From: Porphyra umbilicalis
Taxonomy: Eukaryota > Rhodophyta > Bangiophyceae > Bangiales > Bangiaceae
Assembly: GCA_002049455.2 (NCBI GenBank)
Contig: KV918864.1
Span: 164,759-228,758 of the forward strand
Direction: 5' to 3'
DNA: 64,000 nt
The stretch's first letter is position 1. Each line of letters starts with the position of its first letter. The notes under the pieces were generated by a model. It saw nothing but the letters and a program-made list of their open reading frames with translations. It made no database searches and was not told the origin of the DNA. Below are positions 45,181 through 57,138 of this stretch, piece after piece. The translations under genes and the position numbers were made by a program.

Positions 45181-46164
45181 GGGGCAGGAGGAGGCCATTC
45201 CGCCCTCGGGGGCGGGGGTATGGTGTGACAGTGGTGTGTGTTGGTTGAGTGCGCGGGAGGGGAGGAGAACGACACCGCCAGCCCAGTCTTTACACACCAG
45301 TGCCCGTTCCTGGCACCTGCGATGAACGTGACACACGCGCACACACCAACCGGCCCCGCGGTTCCGCACCCCGTCCACGTCCACACCACAGCCGCTCTCC
45401 CACATTGGGGTTGGCTCAGGCCCTCTCCCACCTCTCCCCACCTCCCATACCTTCATGAGCTTTCTGTGTGGGACAGTGCAAAATATTTTTCTGGGTAAGT
45501 GGCAGCAGCTTCTCAGCCGACACCGCGGCTGAATAATCAAAAGACGAAGCAGCCCTCCACGCGCGCGAGTCGTGCGGTCGAGGGGAGTCGCCCCAGGTGG
45601 GGGGGGGGTGCCCGACACGGTCGACATGGCCTACGAGTCTGCGCCGGGCTGGTCGTGGCCGTTTCCGGCGTAGATATCATGGCGATTGCGGCGTCGCGCG
45701 CCGAGGCACCGGCGCTGAGGGGGGGGGGGGGGGGCTCCCAAATTGAGGGTGGGGGGGGATGCCGCGGGGCTTCGGCGGAGCAGCCGCTGGGGGGAGGGCG
45801 GGGGGGGAGGAAGCGCAGGCACGGCCGCCCCCGGGGCCTCTCGCTCCGGCGGCCGCGACGTCGTGTTGCAGAGCCTAGCCAAGCGCTTTCGTGGCGCTAG
45901 CGGCGGCGGCCACGCAGCGAGAGACCGGGGGGGCGCCGATGGGCAGGCGGAAGGGGTGTCCCCGCTGCCGCCCCGTCAGCCGCCGCGCGGCGGCCGCCGC
46001 GTCGGCAGCGGGGGTGTCGGTGGTGGCGGCGCCTGCGCGCTTGACACGTTGCCCGCCGCCTCGCGACGCAGCTGGCGGGCGGCGGCGACGGCGGCGATGG
46101 TGACGGTGACGGTGGCTACGGCGGCGATGGAGGCAGCGGCGGGTTTGCCGCCGCCGACGAGGCG

Positions 46165-46420
46165 CCCGACGGCACCTCCGACGGCATCGCCGCACTTTTG
46201 CGGGGCCGGGGTGTGTGGCCGCCGTCGCCGACGCCCCGCGCGTGTGGGACGGGCGCGCGGCGGCGGTGCTGGGGGTGGCGGCCAAGCCGGCGCCGTAAAC
46301 GGGGGGGGGATGGAGGTGGTTGGTGTCGTTTTGTGCACGGCACTGCCGTTGGCGGTAGACGTGTCTGTTATTTCTCCTTTTTAAATGGTTGCCCGTTTTT
46401 TCTGCCTGCTCTGCACGGAT
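46165..46420 (+). repeat. Direct repeat copy A (about 255 bp)
   Basis: Matches 47670-47925 in direct orientation with clear similarity throughout, including a shared end (GACGTGTCTG, then TTTCTCCTTT and AATGGTTG). The copies are offset by about 1,505 bp. Confidence 0.8.
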
Positions 46421-47669
46421 GTCCGCCTTCGCAGCGCCGCCGCCGCGCCGTCCGGTCTGGCGTGCGCGCGCCCGCGGACGCGCCGCCCCCCCCTCCCCCC
46501 CCCCTAGATTACATAGTAGAATCCACGCCCAACATAGCCCCCGTGCGCGTAACCACCTCTGCCGCCGACAGCCGTCGCGCCGCCATAGCACGGAGCTGCC
46601 GTGCGTCGCTGGCGGCGGCGCTGCCGCCGCTGTCGTGACCGCCGTCGCCACGGCGGCGAAGACGCCACCCGCAGCCGACGCCCTGGCCGCCACCCGCTGC
46701 CGGTCTCGGGCGGGCGGTGCGGCAGCGGCAACGTTGTCTTCGCCCGTCAGCGGTGCGGAGGGGACAGTCGGGGGCGCCACACGCGTGCCGACCCGCCCCG
46801 TGAGGCGCCAGGCCATTAGACGCGCCCCACGTCCCCCCGCCCCTCCTCCACGAGAGCGGGGCGCCTTTGTATCGGCCGTGGCCCTAGTGACGCCGGCGGC
46901 CACAATGAGGGACCGCCGCGTCGTCGACCACCACTGTTGGCACGGGACGGAAGGGGTAGGCGTCTTGGGGGGGGGCGCGGATGCCCCCATCGACGGCCCT
47001 GTGGCGCTCGGGTGCGTATGAGCGCGGCGCCCCGGGGCGCCCACGGAACAGTCGGGCGGACCGGGCCCGGTCCGCCCGACTGTGTCGGCGACACGACCGC
47101 CTCGCGTGTCGAGCCGGCCGCCGTACACCCCACTTCCCCCCGTCCTCCCCCGCACTGGTCGCTCGCGCCGTCGGCCACGCGTCCAAGCCAGCCGTGGCGC
47201 CGCCTCCACTGGCAGACGCGCCGCTGCCGCCACGGGTACCGGCGGGGGGACGCTCCCCCCCCTCCCCCCGCCGGCCTCCCCCAGTGACCGCCCGCCGCGG
47301 CGCTGCTCCCCGCCCTGCCGTGGGCGCCGCCGCCGCCGGCGGGTGAGTGCCGTGCGCCCAGCGCCGCCGCCAGAAACGGCGGCGGGTGAGGCCGACGGCG
47401 GCCCCGTCGCCGCCGCCCGCCCCGACCGGTAGCGGTCGCAAAGGCGGCCACGACCGACGATGGTGCGCGCGTGCGTGCCGCGCGCGCCGCCGCCGCCAGT
47501 GCCGACATCCCCAAGCGGCGTGGAGGCGGCCGGGGGAGCCGGCCGGGGGCGGCGGCAGCGGGAGGGGACGGCGGCGGCGGCGGCCGGGCGCGGCGGCGGC
47601 GACAGTAAGCACAAACGGCGGCGGCAGGGTGCGGCGGCGTTGAGAGGCAGGGGCCGCGGCGGCAGATGA

Positions 47670-47925
47670 CACAGCCCGACGGCACCGCTGATGGCACCGC
47701 CGCACTCGTGGGGGCGGAGGGTATGTGGCCGCTGCCGCCGACGCGGCGTGCGAGTGGGACGGGCGCGCGGCGGCGGTGTTGGGGATGGCGGCCAAGCCGC
47801 CGCGGTGAACGGCCGGGGGCGTGGAGGTGGTTGGCGTCGTTTTGTGTGCGGCGCTGCCGATGCGCGGTGGACGTGTCTGCTGTTTCTCCTTTCTTAATGG
47901 TTGTCCATTTTTTCTGCTAGCGAGC
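47670..47925 (+). repeat. Direct repeat copy B (about 255 bp)
   Basis: Partner of 46165-46420. Similarity stops soon after the TTTTTTCTGC at its end, so the duplicated unit is bounded rather than part of a longer 1.5-kb tandem array. Confidence 0.8.
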
Positions 47926-49253
47926 CGTCGGTCCACGCGTCGTGGTGGAGGGCGACGGTGACGGCAGTGGGGGGGGGGGAGGGGATTCGGGCGACCTCCG
48001 ACGTGAGGGTGGGCGGGGGGTGGCCTGCGCTGATATGGATGGGGATGATGATGGCGACGGTTCGTGAGGCGGGGAGAGGGTGGGGGGCGGGGGGGGGTGA
48101 CGGTGGAGGTGGCGGCGGCGGCGGCAGTGGCGGCCGCGGGGGGAGCCGCCGCACCCTCGACGACCGGGGCGGGGCGCCGCCGCCGCTGCGGCGGGCGCCG
48201 GCTCCCCCTCCCCCCCTCGCCGTCATTGTGCGTGCGCAGTCGATGCGGCCGCCGCACCGTCCCTATGCGTGTCAGCCTTTGCCGAGCCGCCCCGCTGCGG
48301 CTTCCCGCGATTGGCCGCTGCCGCCGTGGTGACGGCAGAGGCAGCAGCGGCCGCCCAAACCGCCCGCCACCGGTCGGTCGGCGGCTTCCCGCCGTCCGCC
48401 GGCCGCCACGCACGCCGACCGCCGCGGGGGCGGCTCCTCCCGGCGGTGCCGACGGCGCCGCGGCGCTGGAGGCGCCGCCGCCGTCCCCGAGCCCCACCCC
48501 CCGACCGCTGTCAACACGACGCCCGACGCCACCGGCAGCGACGACGCCGGCGGGCCGGCCCACGGGGCGCCAGCCGCCGACGACGGCGTGGGCACGCCCC
48601 AGCCCCCCCCCCCTCCCTTCGCGGCGCACGATGTCGACGGGTCGTCACCTTTGCAATCGCCTATGGCGACCGCCTCCCCCCAGCTGTGCAGTAGGCATCG
48701 GCACGCCGAGTCCATATGCACCTGAATGGTGCGGCGGAAGCGAGAACGAGACCGGCAGTTGCGGCCAAGACAATGCAGCATTCATATGGATCGCCGTTTC
48801 GGAACCGCGAGATCACGTCGTGTCATTGGCTGGACAGAACGGACGGCTGACCACACTGGAGCCCCCCAGTCCTGTCATTTGACTAGTTTGCTGGCTGCCG
48901 TCTCAATGCCTCGAGATGCAGCGTAACCACTCAAAGGAGCGATGACGTAAGTGGCCCAACGCGCAGTCCGACAGTTGTCAAAATTCGTGTGCGCACTCCT
49001 GTGGGTGGACGGCATGGGAAGCAACGCGCGCCTGGGTGCGTGGCCGGGTCTGGATGGTGTCGAGAGGATACAGTCACCGTATGCTCTGTCTCTACGTTGT
49101 AGTCGCTGACATCGTGGGCATGATTCCTGGTGTTTGACAGGGGTTAACAGCCGCTGGCAGGCGCTCCGCGGCGCCATCTTCGTGACTGATGGTGGAAACA
49201 AGGCCGCCTTCAACTGTATGCTAGCGAGCGCGAGTGGGCCGTAGCCTCATGAC

Positions 49254-49481
49254 GTGGTTCCCTTCTTTGTGCCTGCCGCGTGTGGTGATGACGCTGCGCA
49301 AACGGCGTTTTCACGAGCCGCCACCGTCTTTGCGGATTCGCCGACGACGGTAGCGCCGTTGTGCGCCGGCTGTGCTGACGACGTCGGTGGAGCCCACGAC
49401 GTCAGCCTGGGCGCGCGGTGCAGCCGTTGGGCAGGCGGTGGAGGAGCATCTCGTTGCCCGCTGTGCCGCCCAGCAACGACG
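49254..49481 (+). CDS. Possible exon with Cys pairs and a consensus splice donor
   Basis: An ATG at 49254 opens 77 codons with LCAGC and CPLCR pairs (a weakly RING-like pattern), and the frame ends at a strong donor (GAG then GTAAGTCAG at about 49482). Joining to the helicase ATG region downstream does not keep the phase with the acceptors I can see, so it is probably a separate transcript or chance. It lies 260 bp upstream of the PIF1 helicase. Confidence 0.2.
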
Positions 49482-49740
49482 AGGTAAGTCAGATGGCTGC
49501 GCGAGAGGATCCACTGCGTCCGAATTTGCGCTTGGTGGGGACGAAGCGCGGCCACGCTGAGGAGGACGGGGTGGAGGATTCGGCGGCAGTAGGGGGAGGG
49601 GCAGGGAGCGGGAGACGTCGGCGCCAGACTCTTGTGCTCTGGGCACATGCACAGACTTGTGTTGTCAGAGCGCTCCCTTGGACGTCGGTTCTGACTATTG
49701 CCTCAATCAGTCCTTTTCTTTATGCGATGTAGTAGGTGCT

Positions 49741-51375
49741 ATGGCCAGCAACGATGACAACCCCCCTGCGCTTCTGGCTCTGGATCCCTCTCAGTCGAGA
49801 GCGTGCGCACTTGTGCTTTCTGGCTGCAACGTCGCGCTTTTCGGGCGCGCCGGCTCTGGGAAGAGCGAGGTGATGCGGCGCATGATCTCAGAGGCGCAGG
49901 CCCGGTGGGGGGCTGAGCACGTGGCGGTGGGGTCTCTCTCGGGCTCGGCTGCCCTGGTGATTGGGGGGCAAACGTTGCACTCGCTGTTTGGCATGGACAC
50001 GCGGCCGCTGTCCCGCGAGGCCTGGCTGAGGGAGGCGCTTCGGAGCCCCCACGTCGTTTGGCGGCTCAACTCGTTGCGCGTTCTGTTCATCGACGAGGTG
50101 TGTACGATTTCGTCGTCCTTGTTCATGAAGCTGGCTTACGTGATGCGTCGCGTGGCCCCCCCGCACCTACAGCATCTTCCTTTTGCTGGATGTCAGATCG
50201 TCGGTACGTGTTTTTTTGATGCTCTTTTCGCTCTTATCACGCGGCATCTCTTCGCTCCTGGATCGCCCCCACTGTTTTTCTGTTGTAGGCGTCATATCTG
50301 CGGCACGCTTCTTGAGACAGGCGACTGCGCTCTGGTACTGACGGCACTTCTTCTCTTTGTCTCGTCTGCAGTCCTTCTCATGTCTTACGCCTTTGTGGGG
50401 ACTCAATGGACAGCTGGTGGTGATCCATTGCAGATTGCGCCGGTGAAGGTGACCGACACGTCGCCAGACAGGATGGTGTTTGACTGCTCGGCGTGGCGAG
50501 CCACGTTTGAAGGCGCTGCGGGCAAGGTCGTCTGCCTGACGGGGTTTCACAGGCAGTCGCATGACGCCGTGTTCCAGTCAGTGCTTGATCGGGTGCGGTG
50601 GGGCCGCGCCGGGCACCAGACTATCAAGCTTATCAACGACACGTCGAGCAACACCTTCACCGGTCCCGTCACGCAGCTCAGGATCCGGAAGTTAGACGTG
50701 CTCGCCATCAATGAGGCCAGGATGGAGGCCATCCAGTCGCCGCCGCACACCTTCCAGGCCAATGACGTCTTCCTCACGTCTGACCCCAAGGAGAAGGAGG
50801 ACGCGGTCGCGGCGCTGCGCAGCTGTGTGGACTTGTCGCTGTCGGTGAAGCGGAAGGCCTTTGTGATATTGACGCGCAAGATGCACGGGGTGCCACCCGG
50901 CACGCGCGGCGTCGTCACGGACGTCATCCGCCGCACCATCTTAACGGGCGCTGACGTCGAGGAGGTGGATACCATCATGTGCAACTTTGACGGGCGGCAG
51001 GTGGAGGTCATCCATGCCCGCTTCTCCGCGTATAACTCGGCGGGCCATGAGGTGGCTTTCTGCAATCAGATGCCGCTGATCCTGGGCTGGGCCGTGACGA
51101 TCCATCGGGCTCAAGGCCTGACGCTCGACGCCCTGGAAATCAACTTCGAGCTGGACAACCGGACGACCTGCGGGCTGGTGTACACGGCGCTCTCACGAGT
51201 GCGGTCATTTTCTTCTTTGCGTGTGTGTGGCCTGCGCCGTGACCTCATTCGTGTGAGCCGTTGTGCAACGGCGTACTATGAGAGGAACCTCTTGGGGAAC
51301 GGCATTGACCCGCACGAGGATGGCCGGCCTCCTTTGGAGGCAACCACCTCGCAGTACAGTGCGTTCTCTTTGTAA
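49741..51375 (+). CDS. PIF1-family helicase of the 21-kb element, about 474 residues after splicing
   Basis: Start ATG 49741. A 210-bp intron (50204-50413, GTACGTG...CAG) splits the conserved GDxxQ region; splicing gives CQIVAGGDPLQIAPV. Superfamily 1 motifs: Walker A GRAGSGKS (residues 35-42), motif Ia GSLSGSAALVIGGQTLHS, Walker B FIDE (116-119), motif III GDPLQ (157-161), LTGFHRQS, TIHRAQG (383-389) and YTALSRV. PIF1 helicases unwind DNA 5' to 3' and are also part of Helitrons, but no Rep/HUH nuclease is present here. The last codons and stop (TAA 51373-51375) come from an inserted MITE, so the natural C-terminus is lost, probably by only a short tail since the core is complete. Confidence 0.9.
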   Translation: MASNDDNPPALLALDPSQSRACALVLSGCNVALFGRAGSGKSEVMRRMISEAQARWGAEHVAVGSLSGSAALVIGGQTLHSLFGMDTRPLSREAWLREALRSPHVVWRLNSLRVLFIDEVCTISSSLFMKLAYVMRRVAPPHLQHLPFAGCQIVGTCFFDALFALITRHLFAPGSPPLFFCCRRHICGTLLETGDCALVLTALLLFVSSAVLLMSYAFVGTQWTAGGDPLQIAPVKVTDTSPDRMVFDCSAWRATFEGAAGKVVCLTGFHRQSHDAVFQSVLDRVRWGRAGHQTIKLINDTSSNTFTGPVTQLRIRKLDVLAINEARMEAIQSPPHTFQANDVFLTSDPKEKEDAVAALRSCVDLSLSVKRKAFVILTRKMHGVPPGTRGVVTDVIRRTILTGADVEEVDTIMCNFDGRQVEVIHARFSAYNSAGHEVAFCNQMPLILGWAVTIHRAQGLTLDALEINFELDNRTTCGLVYTALSRVRSFSSLRVCGLRRDLIRVSRCATAYYERNLLGNGIDPHEDGRPPLEATTSQYSAFSL

Positions 51376-51487
51376 GAGAATCGTTTACAAGAGAATATGG
51401 GTCGCATGTTTTCCATTCCAGTCCGTGTGGGCCACTTTTTCTTCATATTCAGCCGAATCAGCTGTCTCTTATAACGAGAACGCACTG
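51357..51487. mobile_element. MITE copy 2, 131 bp, inserted in the helicase 3' end
   Basis: Perfect 13-bp termini CAGTGCGTTCTC(T/G) and GAGAACGCACTG, TA on both sides (51355-51356; 51488-51489), about 80 percent identical to 15913-16042. It begins within the helicase coding sequence and supplies the residues after Ser-Gln and the TAA stop. Cleaner termini than copy 1 suggest a younger insertion. Confidence 0.92.
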
Positions 51488-51489
51488 TA

Positions 51490-53834
51490 GCCTGTGGAGC
51501 TTGAATAGATTTGTTCCCTTTTCAGCAAGTTTTTTTGACGGAACATGCGACAAACACCTACTAGGCACATCGTCGCGATTCCGTACCACGCTACTTGGGG
51601 ACTTACCCCGGCGGTTTTCAGATTGGTGCCAGTACGTCTGAAATGGCTGTACTGGACCATATTCGACCCCGCTTTTCCTCAGTGTCTACACTATCAGTAT
51701 AGATGGCATATTCGCATTTTAGAGCAACAGTACGCGGCCAGCACGGTTCTGACACTGTTCAACGACATGTCCGGGAGCCGCCCCCCCCCCCGTCACAGCT
51801 CCAATTGGGGGCATCACCGCACCTGCTGAGACAAGTCACGTGGCCCCCCTTGGTGCCACGATTGCGAGCGTGCCTGGGCTGGATTCGTATTCAATCAGCG
51901 GTCTGATACGTGATGCCAGCTGGAGAGCTGTCGTACAGGGCCGCACCAGCTGAATACGTTGCAGAAAACAGAAGCGTCTTTTATGGTTCTGTAGCGCCCT
52001 CTGCCTGGGGGTAGTACACCCTCTTCCTACCTCCTCGCGCTCTTCCCCCGCCCCTCGCCACCGGACCCGAACCGCACCCAAAAAGCCAGAACGAAGCAAG
52101 GACAGGAAAATCAGCACATGCAGCGCCCCACCCCCTCGCCGTCCGCATCCGCGCCGTCCGCGACGACTGTAGGGGTAGCAGGGGCGGTAGGAGCAAATGA
52201 GACTGTAGAAATACATGGTGCAGTAGGAGAACAATGGGCAGTAGGGCTAAAAGGGGAAGTATTGGGAAAGGAGGCAGCGGAGGGAAAAGAGCAGTGGGCA
52301 GGAAACAGGCAGTAGGAGAACAGCGGCAGTAGGCGAAAAGGTGGCGGCAAAGGCCACATGGGTAGAGAGAGAAGAAGCACATCACTGGACGGGTGCAGAT
52401 TTACGGAGGGAGAACGGCGGACCAAACGATACGCAGTGCACACATCATACCACTCTCCTTGTCCTACTAGTCCTCACGACACGTAACGTACTTGAAAACT
52501 AAAAATACAAGACGGGCGAGGGAACTGTCAACGACGCGCAGCTCGGGCGTGACGGGATCCGTACGCGGTAGAGGAAGCCTTGACGCCGGCATGACTCCCG
52601 GCCCCTCCTTCATGCGCGACGACGGCGGTAGCCGTCAGCGGTAGCTGTACCGCGGCCGAACGCCTTTAAGGCGCAGGGGGTGCGGAGGGGCGGGGGTTCG
52701 CGAGGGCTGCCGGAGTGGGGGGCACGGCCAGGTGGTACCATTGAGGGCCAATGGCCCACTGGACGCCGTTCCCCGGGGAGTTTCCACGTCGGCTGACCCT
52801 CCTAAGAGCGACATACGCTGCACCAATCGATGATCGCCCGAAGCAACGGGTAGTCAAAACGCGGCCACTGAGGATCCGATCCCAGCCTATGCCTGTGAGA
52901 ACAAATGACGATTGACCGCCCAGTAAGGCTCACAGTGTCAATAAATGAGGGTCGAGATCCCCGCAAAAGGCGTGCCGCCCTCCACGCAACTGATGGTGAG
53001 GAGTGCTGGGTCCACACACGAGGCTTGCAGCTCTCCATATGGCGGATGGTTGACAGAACAGCACAGTGAAGTATGACACCTCGGCTGACCAGTAACTTCT
53101 ACACCCGATTTAGGGGCGTTCTTGAGAGGGTTATTTTACTGTCAACTAGTTGAATGGGTGACCGTGGGCGCAGTCTGCAAGCCGGTGACGTCAGGTACTA
53201 CGAGATGTGACCGGCCGAATGATTGCTGGCGGTGGGTGTGTGTAGGGCATTGACGGAGTGGGGGCATCGGCGCCCGTGAGCAACTGCGGCGGGTGTGGGG
53301 GGGGGGTGCGTATCAGGCGTCGATGGAGAGACCGTCGACGTTGGCATCGACGAAGCGGAGGCGTTGGCGTGGCCGTAGCCTTGAAAGCAGATGCAGTCGT
53401 TACGATGAGATCTGACCTGGGGTATCACAGGGGGTTCAGTGAGGGCCACGTAGAGCGCAGCGCAGCGTTCCAGAAATCCAGCGATGAACCGCCGGAGTTG
53501 ATCCGTGACCAGTCTCGTCCAGGCCTTGCATCGAGGCATTGAATCGTCTCACGCACGAGAATTCCCTCTCGACCCGGTGAGGCTACATTAGCGATCCGGC
53601 GAGGCTACATGATGAGGAATCCCGCCGAATCCCACCGCCGTCGGCGGGGAAAACACCAGGACTGAGGGCGCCACTTGTAGCCTGCGTTTCCACGGGCTGG
53701 TGAGAGGCCAGTGGAGCCCGCGCCACCCCAGCATTGATTTCACTTTCTGGGTACAAATTCTAGGCCGCAGTACGCCCCAGTACACCCTTTGCGCACCCCA
53801 GTAGTGTGGTACGTAATCGAGACGATGCACACTA
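51490..53834. other. Spacer between convergent helicase and unknown gene
   Basis: Moderate GC, only short frames. A purine-rich stretch with repeated GCAGTAGGAG-like units lies at 52190-52350, and a duplicated GAGGCTACAT motif at 53580-53610. No gene is supported. Confidence 0.4.
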
Positions 53835-56800
53835 TCAAGCAGAAACAAAGCGGGCATTCCACAGCACAACCAGCCTCCGAGGTGCCCCGTGGCCGTCAAA
53901 GCAAAGTTGACGCATGGTCTTGGGGTGGTAGACGCCCTTGTCATTGAAGTGCGGGCCTAAAAGGTACTCGTACGCATCGGTGTAGTAGAGCATCTCAATG
54001 GCCGGGTAGTCCTTATTGAGGAGGTCTTGCGGCACGTCGACGTCGTGCACCATCAAGGCAGGCATGTGCCTGCTGACCAAGTCGCCCAACCTGTTGAGGC
54101 CAGCAGAGGGGGTTGCCACTTTCAGTACTGCAGCGCTTCCGAGTTGTTGGGCATCAGCGCCAGGTAAACTGTCCCACAGGCGGACACGCGGTCTGCAATA
54201 CCAGGAGAGAAGCAGAAACAGAGATCAGGCAGAAGTGTGGTCAGTGACTCCATCAGCAACCGACCCGACATCAACCAACGACCCACCAAACATCACTCGG
54301 AGATAGGACATGCACCACTCGAGCGGAGCGAAAGCCGGCCGAATCGTACCCAGTCATGCGCGTCTCCCAGACCAAAGTGTACAGCGAGACGCGCCCGAGG
54401 ACAGCCTCGGTCAGGGCTCCGTTGTCCCACGCCCAGCACGGAACCTCTTCGGCGCCGGCCGCAAGCGACCTCAGCGACACTGCAGAGAATCGTGGGGCCA
54501 GGTCGCCGTCCGCCACCAAGCTGCAATCTGAGTCAACTTGCCCGTATGCGGCGACGCGCTCATTGTGATACAGCTCTTGGACGGCAGGACAAACAAACAC
54601 AGGACCATCCAGCACCGAAACAGCACGACAAAGCCCGTGCAGATCCTCCTCGGTCACCTCTTTTGGTCCTCCCGCCAGTCTGCAAAAGGTTGGGTGGCTG
54701 TACACGGCGCTCGCACCTGCATCAAGCACGCCAGCCCGATTCTCAAACGCACCACCAGGTGCCGACCGGCGCCCGCACCAACGCCGACCCAGCGCATGGG
54801 AGACGTCGCTGTCACCTGCATAACGCCGCACACCTCCCACGTCACCGCTGGCATTCGCGTCGGGCAGCGGTCGCCTCCCTCCGACACCATTACCGGCACC
54901 ACCGCCACCGCCAGAGGGTAGATGAGCGGGAGGGCGCCCCGCCCCACCGGTGGCACCAACATGTGCTGTGGCTACTCCAGGGGGTGGTGCACGGGAGTCT
55001 AAACGGACGCCTTGACCACGGCCGCCGGCAGATGCCAGCACGGGGGCGGCGCCTAGACCGCCACCTCCGCCGCGACCACCAGCAGGCTCCATCGCGGGGG
55101 CGGCGCCACAAACACCGCCTCCGCCGCGACCACCAGGAGGTGCCAGCGCTGGGGGTCCGGCACGAGCCCCCACTTGGCCACGGCCGCCAGCAGGCGCAAG
55201 CACGGGGTGGCTGGCGTCTCTGCCGGCGTCGCCACTTCCACGGTCACCGGCGAGCCCTGCGCCCGTTTGAGGAGCCCCCAGTTGTCCAGCGGCGGCAGCT
55301 GTTGCCTCAGCAAAAGTGCCAGCCGCCTGGTACGCATCTCCGAGACTTCGCGCGGCAGCGGCACCGGCAGCGGCACCCGCCGCACCGGCAGCATCAGCAA
55401 GCACATTTGACGATTCCCCACCAACCATAAACCGGCCGCTGGCGGGTAGAAGGTCACGGCCACCCGCGGCTGCGTCGCCACCTGCAGCCGCAGCGCTGCC
55501 TGCAGCCGCAGCCCCACCTGTATCGTGACCGCCACCGCCTCCGCCACCCGCGCCGCCTCCGCCACCGCTACCTGCGCCGCCACCGCCACTGCCACCGGCA
55601 CCGGTACCGCCTCCGCCACCGGCGCTGGCACCTCCACCTGGATCGGGACCGCCTCCACCACCTCCAGCGGCGCTGGCACCGCCACCGGCACCAGCGCCGC
55701 CACGGCCACCACCCGCACCGCCACCGTCACCGGCGTCGCCACCGCCACTACCACCCGACCCACCGCCGTTCCCTTCGGCTGCGCTGCCGCCGCTGCGTCC
55801 AGCCGCAGCACTGCGGCCGCCCCCGGCGGCGGCGGCCGAGCCACGCCCACCGTCACCAAGGCCGGAGGCGTTGTCATCGTCTGCTTGCGAGTCGGTGTCT
55901 TCGCCCGAGGCCGAGCCGCCGCCATCGCCGGCATCGGAGCCACGGCCAATCCGCGCCGGCTTCCTCTTTCTGGTGCCTGGCCGCTTATCGACTAGGACAC
56001 GCGTGCCGGAGGAGAACAACTCGAGCAGGAACAAAAAGAAGGGGTCTTTCAGATGCACCATGTAGCAAATGAGCGCGAAGCCGCCCGACACGCGCATGTG
56101 CGACCGGTTGACGACCTTGAGGTCGACGAGCTCGGGCTTGGCTTTGCGCCTCACCGCCACCTTCATTTTCACCGACACGCCGATAACGGCAACGGGGGTG
56201 ATGTGCGCGTAGACCACCTGACTGCTGAGGCTCAGCTCCCGCTTGATGTATGCCGCCATGAGCTCGAAAAACTCCAGCAACTCCGCCACGAGCACCTGCC
56301 GCACCTGCCGTCCCTGTCGGCCGGTGCCGCGCAACTTGTCCCGCACGCCGTCCACAAAGTCGTCCGTCAAGTCTACCTGCTTGCCCTGCTCGCGCGCGAC
56401 CGTCTCGAGGCGCGAGCGGTGAGCGACAGCTGTAGCGGCGCGGGCATCTCGATGTGACCGAGACGGAACGGGGTCGCCGTCGACAACTTGCTCGCCTTCC
56501 CCGCCGACGAGTTCAGGGACGAGGATGAAAGGGGGTAGAGGAGGAAGCTTGTCGACCGTGAGCTCCAACGTCGGGCGCTGCTCTCCATCGGCCGGCAGGT
56601 TCGTTGATGCCGCCCGGCTGGCTGACGCCGGCGACGCCTCGGGGAGCGGTGACGACCCGAAATGGAGGGCGGAGAGGCTGGCAGTCGATGCTCCGCCTCC
56701 CCCGCCCCCCACTGAGGCAATAGCCGTGGAAGGAGATGTCGATAGAGCCCCCGCAGTTCGAGCAGTTGTCGGCGATGCTCGAGGTAGTGCCCTCCCCCCG

Positions 56801-57138
56801 CCCCCACCCTCGCCCGGAGCGCCGCCGCCGCCACCGCCCGGGCCGTCGCCGCCGCCCGTGCGTGCCAGAGCGTCGGCCGCGGTCCCGTCCACCGTGACGG
56901 CCCGCCCCCCAATAGCACCCACAGCTCCAAACAGCTCGTGCATGGCCCGGGAGGCACTTCCCTTGATGGTGCTCGACTGGCCGGAAAACGCGGAGGCATG
57001 TAGAAGCGCCACCTGGCCGTCAGACGTACGGGCACAGCAAACAAAAGAGCACCGGCCGGCACTTGCAACGTCCAGCTGCTTGAGGGAGTACTTCAGCGCC
57101 TTGACGAAAGGCCTCAGATCCGGCGCAAAAAAAGGCAT
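53835..57138 (-). CDS. Unrecognised large protein of the 21-kb element, about 1,048 residues
   Basis: Start ATG at 57138 (reading leftwards), exon 1 to 54350, intron 54349-54193 (GTACGA...TTGCAG, 157 bp, phase kept), exon 2 to the stop at 53835. Layout: a conserved-looking N-terminal block (MPFFAPDLRPFVKALKYSLK) with Cys residues; a Gly-rich linker; a central block (about 188-395) with mixed helices and strands (VYAHITPVAVIGVSVKMKVA) ending in a basic KRKPARIGRG; a Gly/Ala-rich region of about 400 residues; and a C-terminal block (about 815-1048) rich in Tyr/Trp with VFVCPAVQELYHNERV. No known motif is recognised. It ends convergent with the helicase and starts near the right end of the element, mirroring the transposase at the left end, which suggests an element-encoded partner protein. 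Confidence 0.7.

Larger units (their letters stand above)
45181..49253. other. Interior GC-rich filler of the 21-kb element with internal duplications
   Basis: Minus-strand frames of about 580 residues (45875-47614 and 46884-48629) and several plus-strand frames overlap; all are Arg/Ala/Pro-rich and I cannot choose between them. The plus frame ending at 47021 and a plus stretch near 48480-48720 (AVNTTPDATGSDDAGGPAHG) look most protein-like. Between 48.7 and 49.25 kb GC falls and no gene is seen. Confidence 0.3.

Noticed and set aside
45875-48629. Two minus-strand frames of about 580 residues inside the giant element
   Set aside because: They overlap one another and several plus-strand frames, are repetitive, and contain repeated copies of the 255-bp unit in different phases.
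49741-51375. Helitron
   Set aside because: The PIF1 helicase is present but no Rep/HUH nuclease motif, TC start or hairpin plus CTRR end was seen, and it lies between the inverted repeats of a DDE element.
49254-51375. Joining the 49254-49481 exon to the helicase
   Set aside because: The donor leaves a phase that none of the visible acceptors before ATG 49741 continues.
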